Positions 1 through 4,933 of a stretch of DNA of 6,069 bases are shown in pieces. Source of the DNA: Anaerolineae bacterium (GTDB taxonomy: Bacteria; Chloroflexota; Anaerolineae; Promineifilales; Promineifilaceae); contig JANQSK010000535.1 in NCBI GenBank assembly GCA_028284105.1, positions 1-6,069 of the forward strand, read 5' to 3'. Each line of letters starts with the position of its first letter. Position 1 is the first letter of the stretch. The notes beneath the pieces were generated by a model. That model did not search any database and was not told where the DNA came from. It saw nothing but the letters and a program-made list of their open reading frames with translations. Made by a program: the position numbers and the translations under genes.

Positions 1-2010
1 ACGGATTTCCGATTTCCGGCCAACTCCTTTAAGCGGCAGCTGCGCTTGGAAGGAGTTGAGGTCTATGTTGCCTTAACCCCCATCCACAAGCACGATAGCA
101 TGCTTCTCGATATCCAAAGCCTTATCAACCTGCATCCCTTCTTTACCAATGCACAACTGCTGGCATGGCACCGTGACTGGTTGCACGCCTTTGCAGTTGG
201 TATACGGGAAGGGCGACAAACGGCCACCATGATGAAGCGGCTGGCTCATATTGAGTCAGAGGAAGAGCTCGATAAAGCCAAAGAGTGGCACGTGATGGAC
301 TATCTGAGCAGTGGGGGGCATCCGATGTGGTTTGCTGGCATCGTCAAGGCCTTAGGCAATCAAGTCATTAAGATGCTTGGCAATAAGCTAAACAAATGTC
401 GGTTCCCCATTCCGGGTGGTCGATATTACATTATGCCTGCCGCTGTTGGAAACAGAGCGGTGCCTACAGGCCATATTGAGCTCGATGCCCAATTTGCTAC
501 CGCCTGGGTGAATGATGAGGATTGGCTCCATACGATTGTGGATATCCTCGGAGGCTGCGATGGGGACGATGCACTTTGGGTATATCCGTTTACAGATAAG
601 GTGGACGGTGAGAAGAAGGTGTTGGCCTGGCGCTCCCCAAACCAACTAGGCGAGTACGTCCTGCATAAACCAACGGAACGGTGTCAACCGCTACTTTGGG
701 AGACGGCTGATGGTGATCAACTGAGCTGGGTTGAAGGTGATTCTTCCAAATTGCCACCTCGCATTGATGCTATCCAAGTCAATTACGGCACGCTTATTGC
801 TGAAGCAGGCTGTTCCCATCTTTCTTATTCGATAGAAGCGATGTGGCCCTCTGTAGTTCAGGGGCAAATCAATGCCAACGTGTTAGGTGGGTTTTGCACC
901 CTGCTGATGGTCGCGAAGTCGGTTTACGGCCGTTTACCTAAGCGGATGCCTGCCTCGATGGAAGATGTAATTGACGCTATGGTAAAAGAGGGACGTGATC
1001 TAGCGCCGGTGAAAGCGTGGTTAAACCAATCGGCTTTGGCGATGGCAACCCAGCAAACGGCCGTTCCGAAGGTATTGATGCCCAGATTGATGCCGCTGCT
1101 TGGGTCTAACCAACAGGCGAGAAGCAAGATTCGCCTTGCAGAGAATCACTGGTTGGATAGCTTAGTCAACACAGCTGAGATGCAGCTAGATGCCTTTGAG
1201 GCTGAGATCCAAGCTCTGTCTTATCAAGCGTGCCCACCTATTGGGTTGTTTCATGCATACCGTGACTGGATTGAAGCTGGGAAGCTGGTGAAAACGGCCT
1301 ACGCCCTTGCCCTTCGGAATGCACCCAAAGCGTGTCAAGGTGAGCTGGATGAGGTGGCCTATACGATTGCGGCCAAAGCGACTGAGATCATGCTTGATCG
1401 ATACGATGAGTCGCAGCGGTGGAAGGTGTTAATTGGAACGGCGCTGTATTGCTATAGCGTAGGATTTAATAAGGAGAAACAGGCTTGTGCAGGTGACCAA
1501 GTGCTGTGGCAGCTGGGAATACGAGAAGACGAGTCGGCCGTTCGCGGTCATGGCATTGCCCAGCACTTTATTGATGCCCTACGCCAAACGGGGTTGCTGA
1601 CGACTCCTGTTTGGATGGATGGTGGCGTTTATCATGAGGTGCAGGACGTGCCGTTAAAGCATCGAGGGGCCTTGATTCGTTTCAACGGGGTTTGGTTCAA
1701 CTTCCTTAATCGATGTCTTGAATCTCAAGGGATGGAACCCTATGAGCGAATGGGGCAGGTTGCCATCCATGAACGCCTCAAAATGAAGCAGAAGATCCAA
1801 AAGATGGCTGAACGCACATTTGGAGATATGCGTCTGAATTTGGTTAATGAAAAGCATAATGAGGATCAGCGACTTGTTGCTTATACCGAGCTGGGAAACA
1901 AATTTGGCTTGGTTGATCCTTGGTATCCCGTTGAACCGGGTCCATACATGATGGCGTGGGCCATTGCTGAAGATGGCAACATCTATGGTCTATTAAATAC
2001 GGACTCGTAG
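1..2010 (+). CDS. Large protein, 5'-truncated by the window; candidate two-barrel (QDE-1/YonO-like) RNA polymerase
   Basis: The frame is open from base 1, so the gene starts upstream; the TTG at 46 need not be the start. The 669 visible residues (numbered from base 1) end at TAG 2008-2010. A stretch at 132-146 (KCRFPIPGGRYYIMP) and GHIEL at 157-161 resemble the first strands of the catalytic double-psi beta-barrel in eukaryotic-type RNA-dependent RNA polymerases. GGCDGDDALWVYPF (184-197) resembles the metal-binding loop region, and after it come a helix with VVQGQINAN (285-293) and VIDAMVKEGRD (323-333), similar to the G-x-I-x-N and ID-x-K-x-G elements following that loop. Against this: the canonical DxDGD is here GCDGDD, lacking the first aspartate, and the R-x-P-like segment VLAWRSPNQLGEY (207-219) follows rather than precedes the loop. 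No membrane segments or signal peptide are visible. The family assignment is inference; alternatives are an unrelated palm-type enzyme or an uncharacterised plasmid/phage protein. Confidence 0.85.
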   Translation, partial: TDFRFPANSFKRQLRLEGVEVYVALTPIHKHDSMLLDIQSLINLHPFFTNAQLLAWHRDWLHAFAVGIREGRQTATMMKRLAHIESEEELDKAKEWHVMDYLSSGGHPMWFAGIVKALGNQVIKMLGNKLNKCRFPIPGGRYYIMPAAVGNRAVPTGHIELDAQFATAWVNDEDWLHTIVDILGGCDGDDALWVYPFTDKVDGEKKVLAWRSPNQLGEYVLHKPTERCQPLLWETADGDQLSWVEGDSSKLPPRIDAIQVNYGTLIAEAGCSHLSYSIEAMWPSVVQGQINANVLGGFCTLLMVAKSVYGRLPKRMPASMEDVIDAMVKEGRDLAPVKAWLNQSALAMATQQTAVPKVLMPRLMPLLGSNQQARSKIRLAENHWLDSLVNTAEMQLDAFEAEIQALSYQACPPIGLFHAYRDWIEAGKLVKTAYALALRNAPKACQGELDEVAYTIAAKATEIMLDRYDESQRWKVLIGTALYCYSVGFNKEKQACAGDQVLWQLGIREDESAVRGHGIAQHFIDALRQTGLLTTPVWMDGGVYHEVQDVPLKHRGALIRFNGVWFNFLNRCLESQGMEPYERMGQVAIHERLKMKQKIQKMAERTFGDMRLNLVNEKHNEDQRLVAYTELGNKFGLVDPWYPVEPGPYMMAWAIAEDGNIYGLLNTDS

Positions 2011-2038
2011 AAACGGCCGTTTATGGGCATTGTTAATG

Positions 2039-2081
2039 AACCTGTCTAGACCTTTGTGGTTTAGGCAGGTTCTTTACTTTT
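2039..2081 (+). terminator. Hairpin terminator after the large gene
   Basis: AACCTGTCTA (2039-2048) pairs with TAGGCAGGTT (2062-2071) as a 10-bp stem with one G-U pair and a 13-nt loop. The interrupted T-rich run CTTTACTTTT follows. It lies 28 bases after the stop codon of the large gene, so it is the likely end of that transcript. Confidence 0.7.
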
Positions 2082-2093
2082 CTAATCCGTGGA

Positions 2094-2122
2094 CCATCCG
2101 TGGTCGTTACGACCACGGATGG
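2094..2122. repeat. Perfect 13-bp inverted repeat with 3-base loop
   Basis: CCATCCGTGGTCG (2094-2106) and its exact reverse complement (2110-2122) flank TTA. The motif ATCCGTGG also occurs just upstream at 2085-2092, so a direct repeat is nested with the hairpin. Only a weak T-run (CTTATTCT) follows, so it is a poor intrinsic terminator by itself; it may be a dispersed genomic repeat, a protein-binding site or a transcript 3'-end stabiliser. Confidence 0.75.
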
Positions 2123-2147
2123 CTTATTCTGGACGGCAACACTAAAT

Positions 2148-2185
2148 AAAACTGTTTGGCTTCTCGCTAGGCAGTTTTTTATTTT
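2148..2185 (+). terminator. Third hairpin with T-tract upstream of ssb
   Basis: AAAACTGTTTGG (2148-2159) pairs with CTAGGCAGTTTT (2167-2178), a 12-bp stem with three G-U pairs and a 7-base loop, followed by TTATTTTC. The A-rich left arm and T-rich right arm mean it could work on either strand. It insulates ssb from transcription arriving from the left. Confidence 0.6.
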
Positions 2186-2292
2186 CAACACTGGGAGGAA
2201 TCTTTAATTTTAAGCGTTATTTTTGTTCTATTCTCAATTGGGATTGATGAACAGGATCAGTTCCCTGATTCTCTGTGGGTGTGTGATGCGGA

Positions 2293-2306
2293 GGCGCTAA
2301 CGCGCT
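2293..2306 (+). repeat. Small hairpin with TAAC loop, core CGCTAACGCG
   Basis: GGCGC (2293-2297) pairs with GCGCT (2302-2306) around the loop TAAC. The 10-base core CGCTAACGCG recurs at 3223-3232, where it forms a longer hairpin. The role is unknown; it is in the ssb upstream region. Confidence 0.4.
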
Positions 2307-2327
2307 GAAAGGGATGAAAAATATTAA

Positions 2328-2348
2328 ATGTGTCCGCTGGGGGCACAT
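2328..2348 (+). promoter_or_regulatory. Leader hairpin of ssb
   Basis: ATGTGTCC (2328-2335) pairs with GGGCACAT (2341-2348) as an 8-bp stem with a GCTGG loop and one G-U pair. It ends 10 bases before the ssb ribosome binding site AAGGAG. The in-frame ATG at 2328 lies in its left arm and has no ribosome binding site, which argues against it as the ssb start. The hairpin could modulate translation or mRNA stability; this is inference. Confidence 0.45.
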
Positions 2349-2369
2349 ACACTCATAAGGAGAATTCAT

Positions 2370-2783
2370 ATGTATCAAAAATTAGTGATTGTTGGCAACT
2401 TAGGACGAGACCCAGAAATGCGTTATATGTCAGACGGAACGGCCGTTACAAACTTTAGTGTGGCAACCAGTCGTAAATGGACAAACCGTGATGGGCAGCT
2501 TCAAGAGGAAACGACTTGGTTCCGCATCAGCGTATGGGGAAAGCAAGGTGAGAACGTCAACCAATATCTGCACAAAGGAGCCAAAGTTTTAGTCGAAGGT
2601 CGGTTGCGACCAGATGAAAACGGCAGCCCGCGCACCTATACGGGTCAAGACGGCATCGTTCGAGCCACCTTTGATATTCATGCTGAAACCGTTCGCTTCT
2701 TAAGCACAAATAGCGGTGGCAACAGCAATGGAAATGCGGTTGTTCCTACGCCAATCGCAGAAGAGGATGAAATTCCTTTCTAA
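2370..2783 (+). CDS. ssb: Single-stranded DNA-binding protein SSB
   Basis: A 137-residue SSB that coats single-stranded DNA during replication, repair and recombination and recruits partner enzymes. The N-terminal OB fold spans about residues 2-112: IVGNLGRDPEMRY (7-19), TNFSVATSRKW (27-37), the core ETTWFRISVWG (47-57) and KVLVEGRL (72-79). A Gly/Asn-rich linker (115-122) leads to the acidic tip EEDEIPF (131-137), the usual docking site for partner proteins. The length is short but within the bacterial range. ATG 2370 is chosen over the in-frame ATG 2328 because AAGGAG lies at 2358-2363, six bases upstream, and the SSB fold begins at MYQKLVIVG. It is followed 29 bases later by a strong terminator and is probably monocistronic. 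An ACGGCCGTT repeat is read as T-A-V at residues 24-26. Confidence 0.97.
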   Translation: MYQKLVIVGNLGRDPEMRYMSDGTAVTNFSVATSRKWTNRDGQLQEETTWFRISVWGKQGENVNQYLHKGAKVLVEGRLRPDENGSPRTYTGQDGIVRATFDIHAETVRFLSTNSGGNSNGNAVVPTPIAEEDEIPF

Positions 2784-2810
2784 TTTACGCACAATACATT
2801 ACCAATGATG

Positions 2811-2846
2811 AAGGGGACTCGGTTTACCGAGTCCCCTTTTTATTTT
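2811..2846 (+). terminator. Strong intrinsic terminator of ssb
   Basis: GGGGACTCGG (2813-2822) and CCGAGTCCCC (2827-2836) form a perfect 10-bp stem with a TTTA loop, followed by TTTTTATTTT. It starts 29 bases after the ssb stop codon. Confidence 0.95.
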
Positions 2847-2857
2847 CCAGGTGCTCT

Positions 2858-2962
2858 ATGTTTTCTGAATTTCTTTGGGTTGTGGGGAGCGCTTTGATAT
2901 TAGCCATACCCACCTTCTTAACAATGGCCATCGTGTCTACGGCCGTTAATCAAGACCTCTAG
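2858..2962 (+). CDS. Possible 34-residue single-pass membrane protein
   Basis: ATG 2858 to TAG 2960-2962 encodes 34 residues with one hydrophobic helix, FLWVVGSALILAIPTFLTMA (residues 5-24), extending to about V26, and the polar end NQDL. A weak AGGTG lies at 2849-2853, five bases before the ATG. The ORF begins only 12 bases after the T-tract of the ssb terminator, so its promoter is unclear. The segment SALILAIP is loosely reminiscent of small photosystem proteins such as PsbX, but this is too short a match to name. Its stop codon overlaps the tRNA-like hairpin. It could be a chance ORF. Confidence 0.35.
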   Translation: MFSEFLWVVGSALILAIPTFLTMAIVSTAVNQDL

Positions 2963-3006
2963 CCTGACTGATTGTGGTGATTAGGGTTCGAATCCCTAAC
3001 AGGCTC
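2961..3006 (+). other. tRNA-like acceptor/T-arm hairpin (truncated tRNA remnant or att-type site)
   Basis: TAGGG TTCGAAT CCCTA (2982-2998) is a canonical tRNA T-arm: 5-bp stem, 7-base loop TTCGAAT, and the G53-C61 pair, with the conserved GGTTCGAATCC. The 3' strand ACAGGCT (2999-3005) fits an acceptor stem, and AGCCTG (2961-2966) pairs with CAGGCT (3000-3005) for 6 bp. Only about 14 bases lie where a tRNA has its D arm, anticodon arm and variable loop, so it is not a complete tRNA gene, and no CCA is encoded. It could be the 3' end of a tRNA left by integration or deletion, or a minihelix. CTTTTC follows, so the outer stem could also act as a terminator. Confidence 0.55.
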
Positions 3007-3034
3007 TTTTCTATCTTCTCCTCCTCTTTTTGAT

Positions 3035-3069
3035 GGGGCATTCCTTCAAGGGATGCCCCAACTTTCTTT
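3035..3069 (+). terminator. GC-rich terminator-like hairpin
   Basis: GGGGCATTCC (3035-3044) pairs with GGGATGCCCC (3050-3059), a 10-bp stem with one G-U pair and a 5-base loop, followed by AACTTTCTTTC. It follows the tRNA-like hairpin and would end transcription from there. Confidence 0.7.
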
Positions 3070-3095
3070 CTAAATGGGATTAAAAAAGTGAAAGG

Positions 3096-3125
3096 GAGAC
3101 CCTAGAAAGACAGGGTTTCTTTTCA
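3096..3125 (+). terminator. Second terminator-like hairpin
   Basis: GAGACCCT (3096-3103) pairs with AGGGTTTC (3112-3119) with one G-U pair and an 8-base loop, followed directly by TTTTTC. No gene in the window ends just before it other than the tRNA-like region. Confidence 0.55.
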
Positions 3126-3210
3126 ACACATATCTTCTGATTTAGGTCATCTCTATATTGAGTTGGCCCCTTTTTTTGCTTTTCAAGATTTGGCATGTGG
3201 TTCCCTGACG

Positions 3211-3245
3211 TTCAAGCCTAGCCGCTAACGCGGCACACGCTTGAA
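3211..3245 (+). repeat. Nested hairpin TTCAAGC/GCTTGAA with inner GCCGC-TAAC-GCGGC
   Basis: The outer arms 3211-3217 and 3239-3245 are perfect 7-bp complements; the inner arms 3221-3225 and 3230-3234 are perfect 5-bp complements around TAAC. Asymmetric bulges CTA and ACAC separate them. Such an interrupted stem is typical of a folded RNA or a structured single-strand DNA site. Confidence 0.6.
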
Positions 3246-3254
3246 GAAAAGGTG

Positions 3255-3272
3255 CAACGACAATTGTCGTTG
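3255..3272. promoter_or_regulatory. Perfect 18-bp palindrome, possible operator
   Basis: CAACGACAATTGTCGTTG is its own reverse complement with no spacer. This symmetry suits binding of a dimeric protein to double-stranded DNA better than an RNA hairpin. The distance to the next start codon (about 210 bases) makes a direct repressor role uncertain. Confidence 0.45.
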
Positions 3273-3441
3273 TTGGAAACCCAAACCTCACGCAGGGTCG
3301 TGGCCCTGCAGCCGTAACCAAAAACCTTCCTCCAAAACATGAAGGATGCGTGGTCTTGCCTGGATGGGCAATTTAAATGTGAGTCACCCATTGAGGAATA
3401 TGAACACTGTAATACGGCTGGAATTTAAGAATAAATATTGA

Positions 3442-3459
3442 TGTAGAGGCAAATCTACA
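3442..3459. promoter_or_regulatory. Inverted repeat TGTAGA-N6-TCTACA before the GNAT-like gene
   Basis: Perfect 6-bp arms at 3442-3447 and 3454-3459 lie 26 bases upstream of ATG 3486. It could be an operator or a small leader hairpin. The gene's ribosome binding site GGAG (3474-3477) is downstream of it. Confidence 0.35.
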
Positions 3460-3485
3460 CATACACACTAAATGGAGAATTAAAT

Positions 3486-4034
3486 ATGACCAACTCATCA
3501 CAAAGTCGTGCAACCCGGACCCCATTGTGGGCATTTCGATTAACAATGCTGTTCCTTATTATTGGTATTTGTGGTGGGCAGATAACAAATCTGTTGGGGA
3601 ATAACGATTTCAAATTTCCAGATTGTGAATCCGTTTTAGACGGGTTCCAGTTTCAGGAATGCCACTGGCGTCTTGAAGACGATGCAGAACAACAAAAGTA
3701 TCGACTCATCTTGTCGGTGGATGGAGAAGATGTGGCTTTTATTGAATTAGAACCTATCGATGTGACTGGCATCGCGGATTTTAAAGGGTCTCAGTATCAA
3801 GTAGGTTGGGGCTCATATATTGAAGTTGCACCAGAGTTCCAGAATAGAGGAATAGGAGAAAGAATTTGGCGTCTTGGGGACAATTTTGTTAAGCATAAAT
3901 ATGGTACAGGACAAGTTAGGATTTTCGTGGATGCTTTACTAAACAATCCCTTTTTTTCTCAAAAAATCAAAGGGCTGACTAAACCAGTTTTTGTGAGTCC
4001 TGATGGAGCAGATTTTGTATACATTATTGAATAA
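3486..4034 (+). CDS. Membrane-anchored GNAT-like acetyltransferase domain protein
   Basis: 182 residues. A polar N-terminus with R8, R11 and R18 precedes one hydrophobic segment (about 14-37, LWAFRLTMLFLIIGICGGQI onward). The soluble part has a GNAT-fold pattern: strands around 72-90, then IEVAPEFQNRGIGERIWRLG (112-131), with the acetyl-CoA-binding Q-x-x-G-x-G signature at Q119, G122 and G124. The GNAT family moves acyl groups from acyl-CoA to amines; the substrate here is unknown. The region after the anchor (41-68) is acidic and has C47 and C59. By the positive-inside rule the GNAT domain would lie outside the membrane, where acetyl-CoA is absent, so the topology or the activity is in doubt. 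The start is supported by GGAG at 3474-3477, eight bases upstream. The next gene is 62 bases downstream. Confidence 0.8.
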   Translation: MTNSSQSRATRTPLWAFRLTMLFLIIGICGGQITNLLGNNDFKFPDCESVLDGFQFQECHWRLEDDAEQQKYRLILSVDGEDVAFIELEPIDVTGIADFKGSQYQVGWGSYIEVAPEFQNRGIGERIWRLGDNFVKHKYGTGQVRIFVDALLNNPFFSQKIKGLTKPVFVSPDGADFVYIIE

Positions 4035-4057
4035 TATAATAAAAACAGTTATATTAT
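4031..4057. promoter_or_regulatory. AT-rich inverted repeat between two accessory genes
   Basis: ATAATATAA (4031-4039) and TTATATTAT (4049-4057) are perfect 9-bp arms with a 9-base spacer. The left arm overlaps the stop codon of the GNAT-like gene. The stem has no G-C pairs and no T-tract follows, so it is a poor terminator; an operator or promoter-region element for the next gene is possible. Confidence 0.4.
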
Positions 4058-4096
4058 AATCTGATATTTATAGCACAAAATAATAAAAGGGTTTTA

Positions 4097-4723
4097 ATGG
4101 ATCAAGTTACTAAAAAGGGACAGGTGACCATTGTTCGTCGCTCAATCTCTAGCGATAAACCTAGTAAAATACAGCAAATTTTAGAAGAAAGACGAAATCA
4201 AAAAGATCGAGAATATAAGTCATTCGTCATGATTGGTGTTTCGTTGACACGGTTTTTAAAAACGGGGTTTCCTGAAGAAGCATACCAACCCTTGAGCTTT
4301 TTTGTTGATCTTAGAAAAATTCACGATCCACTATTGAAACGTATCGCAACCAATTTAGGCAGTGCACCCGCCCCGTATTACCCACACCATATTCAAACAG
4401 AGCCCCTGATTTTTGAGGACAGGGCAGGAAAAACGGTTGTGTATGAATGGGATATGTTAGGAGATGAGGAAAGCCCTGAACAGTATCTTGAAAGACATTA
4501 CACTCAAATGGATATTTCCAAAATCATACTAATTCCTACGGAACCCAATTTCATGCAGGCAACCATTGCAATGAAGTGGGCGCACAAAATAGGATTTCCA
4601 ATTCCTATGCCGACTGTTAGAAAATACATTAAAGATAGCGGCAGGGTCTTTTCTGGCATCGGTCACGCGCATACAAACAGTTTTTATAAGTATCTTTTGA
4701 CGTGGGGGAAAAGGGTGTCTTGA
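4097..4723 (+). CDS. Hypothetical protein, 208 residues
   Basis: I do not recognise this protein. It has no signal peptide or membrane helix. A basic, charged N-terminus (about 1-40, with LEERRNQKDREYK) is followed by a mixed alpha/beta region containing FFVDLRKIHDPLLKRIATNL (68-87), the Pro/Tyr/His-rich APAPYYPHHIQ (90-100), then an acidic stretch WDMLGDEESPEQYLE (118-132) and a C-terminal part with HKIGFPIPMPTVRKYIKDSG (163-182) and GIGHAHTN. The histidines H97, H98, H189 and H191 could be functional but form no known motif. The start is supported by AAAAGGG at 4085-4091, five bases before the ATG. It lies 62 bases after the GNAT-like gene in the same orientation, so the two may share a transcript. 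Base composition is AT-rich like its neighbours. Confidence 0.8.
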   Translation: MDQVTKKGQVTIVRRSISSDKPSKIQQILEERRNQKDREYKSFVMIGVSLTRFLKTGFPEEAYQPLSFFVDLRKIHDPLLKRIATNLGSAPAPYYPHHIQTEPLIFEDRAGKTVVYEWDMLGDEESPEQYLERHYTQMDISKIILIPTEPNFMQATIAMKWAHKIGFPIPMPTVRKYIKDSGRVFSGIGHAHTNSFYKYLLTWGKRVS

Positions 4724-4780
4724 TTAAGAGTATCAAATTAAAATTCCATATTCTCACTTTTTAATCATCCGTTTTCCAAA

Positions 4781-4802
4781 GTTGTATTGATTTAATATCA
4801 AC
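4781..4802 (+). repeat. Weak AT-rich hairpin in the 210-base gap before the AbiEi-like gene
   Basis: GTTGTATT (4781-4788) pairs with AATATCAAC (4794-4802) with one bulged T, around loop GATTT. It may be a weak 3'-end structure of the preceding gene or part of a regulatory region. Confidence 0.3.
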
Positions 4803-4867
4803 ATTAAGATTGGAATCCTTTGCCCAATCGAATGTTAACGATTTTTAGTTACCTGGTGAGTTTTTGA

Positions 4868-4884
4868 TGGCAAATTAATTGTCA
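4868..4884. promoter_or_regulatory. Imperfect inverted repeat upstream of the AbiEi-like gene, possible operator
   Basis: TGGCAA (4868-4873) and TTGTCA (4879-4884) match as complements at five of six positions, with spacer ATTAA. It lies 49 bases before the AbiEi-like start. AbiEi-family antitoxins are known to repress their own promoters by binding inverted repeats; this site is only a candidate. Confidence 0.25.
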
Positions 4885-4933
4885 TTATTTGGCGCATTCA
4901 TCTCGATTGCCGACATATCATAAATGTTGAAAC

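Larger units (their letters stand above)
3120..3485 (+). other. Gene-poor 366-base region rich in hairpins, upstream of the GNAT-like gene
   Basis: No convincing gene is seen. It holds a two-part hairpin (3211-3245), an 18-bp palindrome (3255-3272), a hairpin GCAGGG/CCCTGC (3292-3297 with 3304-3309) and a small inverted repeat near the next gene (3442-3459). A 29-residue ORF with three cysteines (3339-3428) has no ribosome binding site. I recognise no known riboswitch or RNA family. It may be a structured RNA or the long leader of the next gene. Confidence 0.4.

Noticed and set aside
541..591. Diguanylate cyclase or Cas10 palm (GGDD/GGDEF) reading of GGCDGDDALWVYP
   Set aside because: The motif is DGDD, not GGDD/GGDEF; the only candidate upstream aspartate is too close, and none of the other palm or HD elements are visible.
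388..1857. Minus-strand ORFs inside the large gene (388-645, 924-1127, 1654-1857)
   Set aside because: Antisense shadows of the + strand gene, with no supporting start signals or protein features.
2328..2369. ssb starting at ATG 2328 (14 extra residues)
   Set aside because: That ATG lies in a leader hairpin with no ribosome binding site; AAGGAG precedes ATG 2370, where the OB fold begins.
3211..3245. Integron attC site (TTCAAGCC ... GCCGC ... GCGGC resembles known cassette sites)
   Set aside because: No flanking GTTRRRY/RYYYAAC core pair, no integrase, and no similar site after the other small genes.
3339..3428. 29-residue ORF with three cysteines (MKDAWSCLDG...)
   Set aside because: No ribosome binding site, no promoter, and short length; likely chance.
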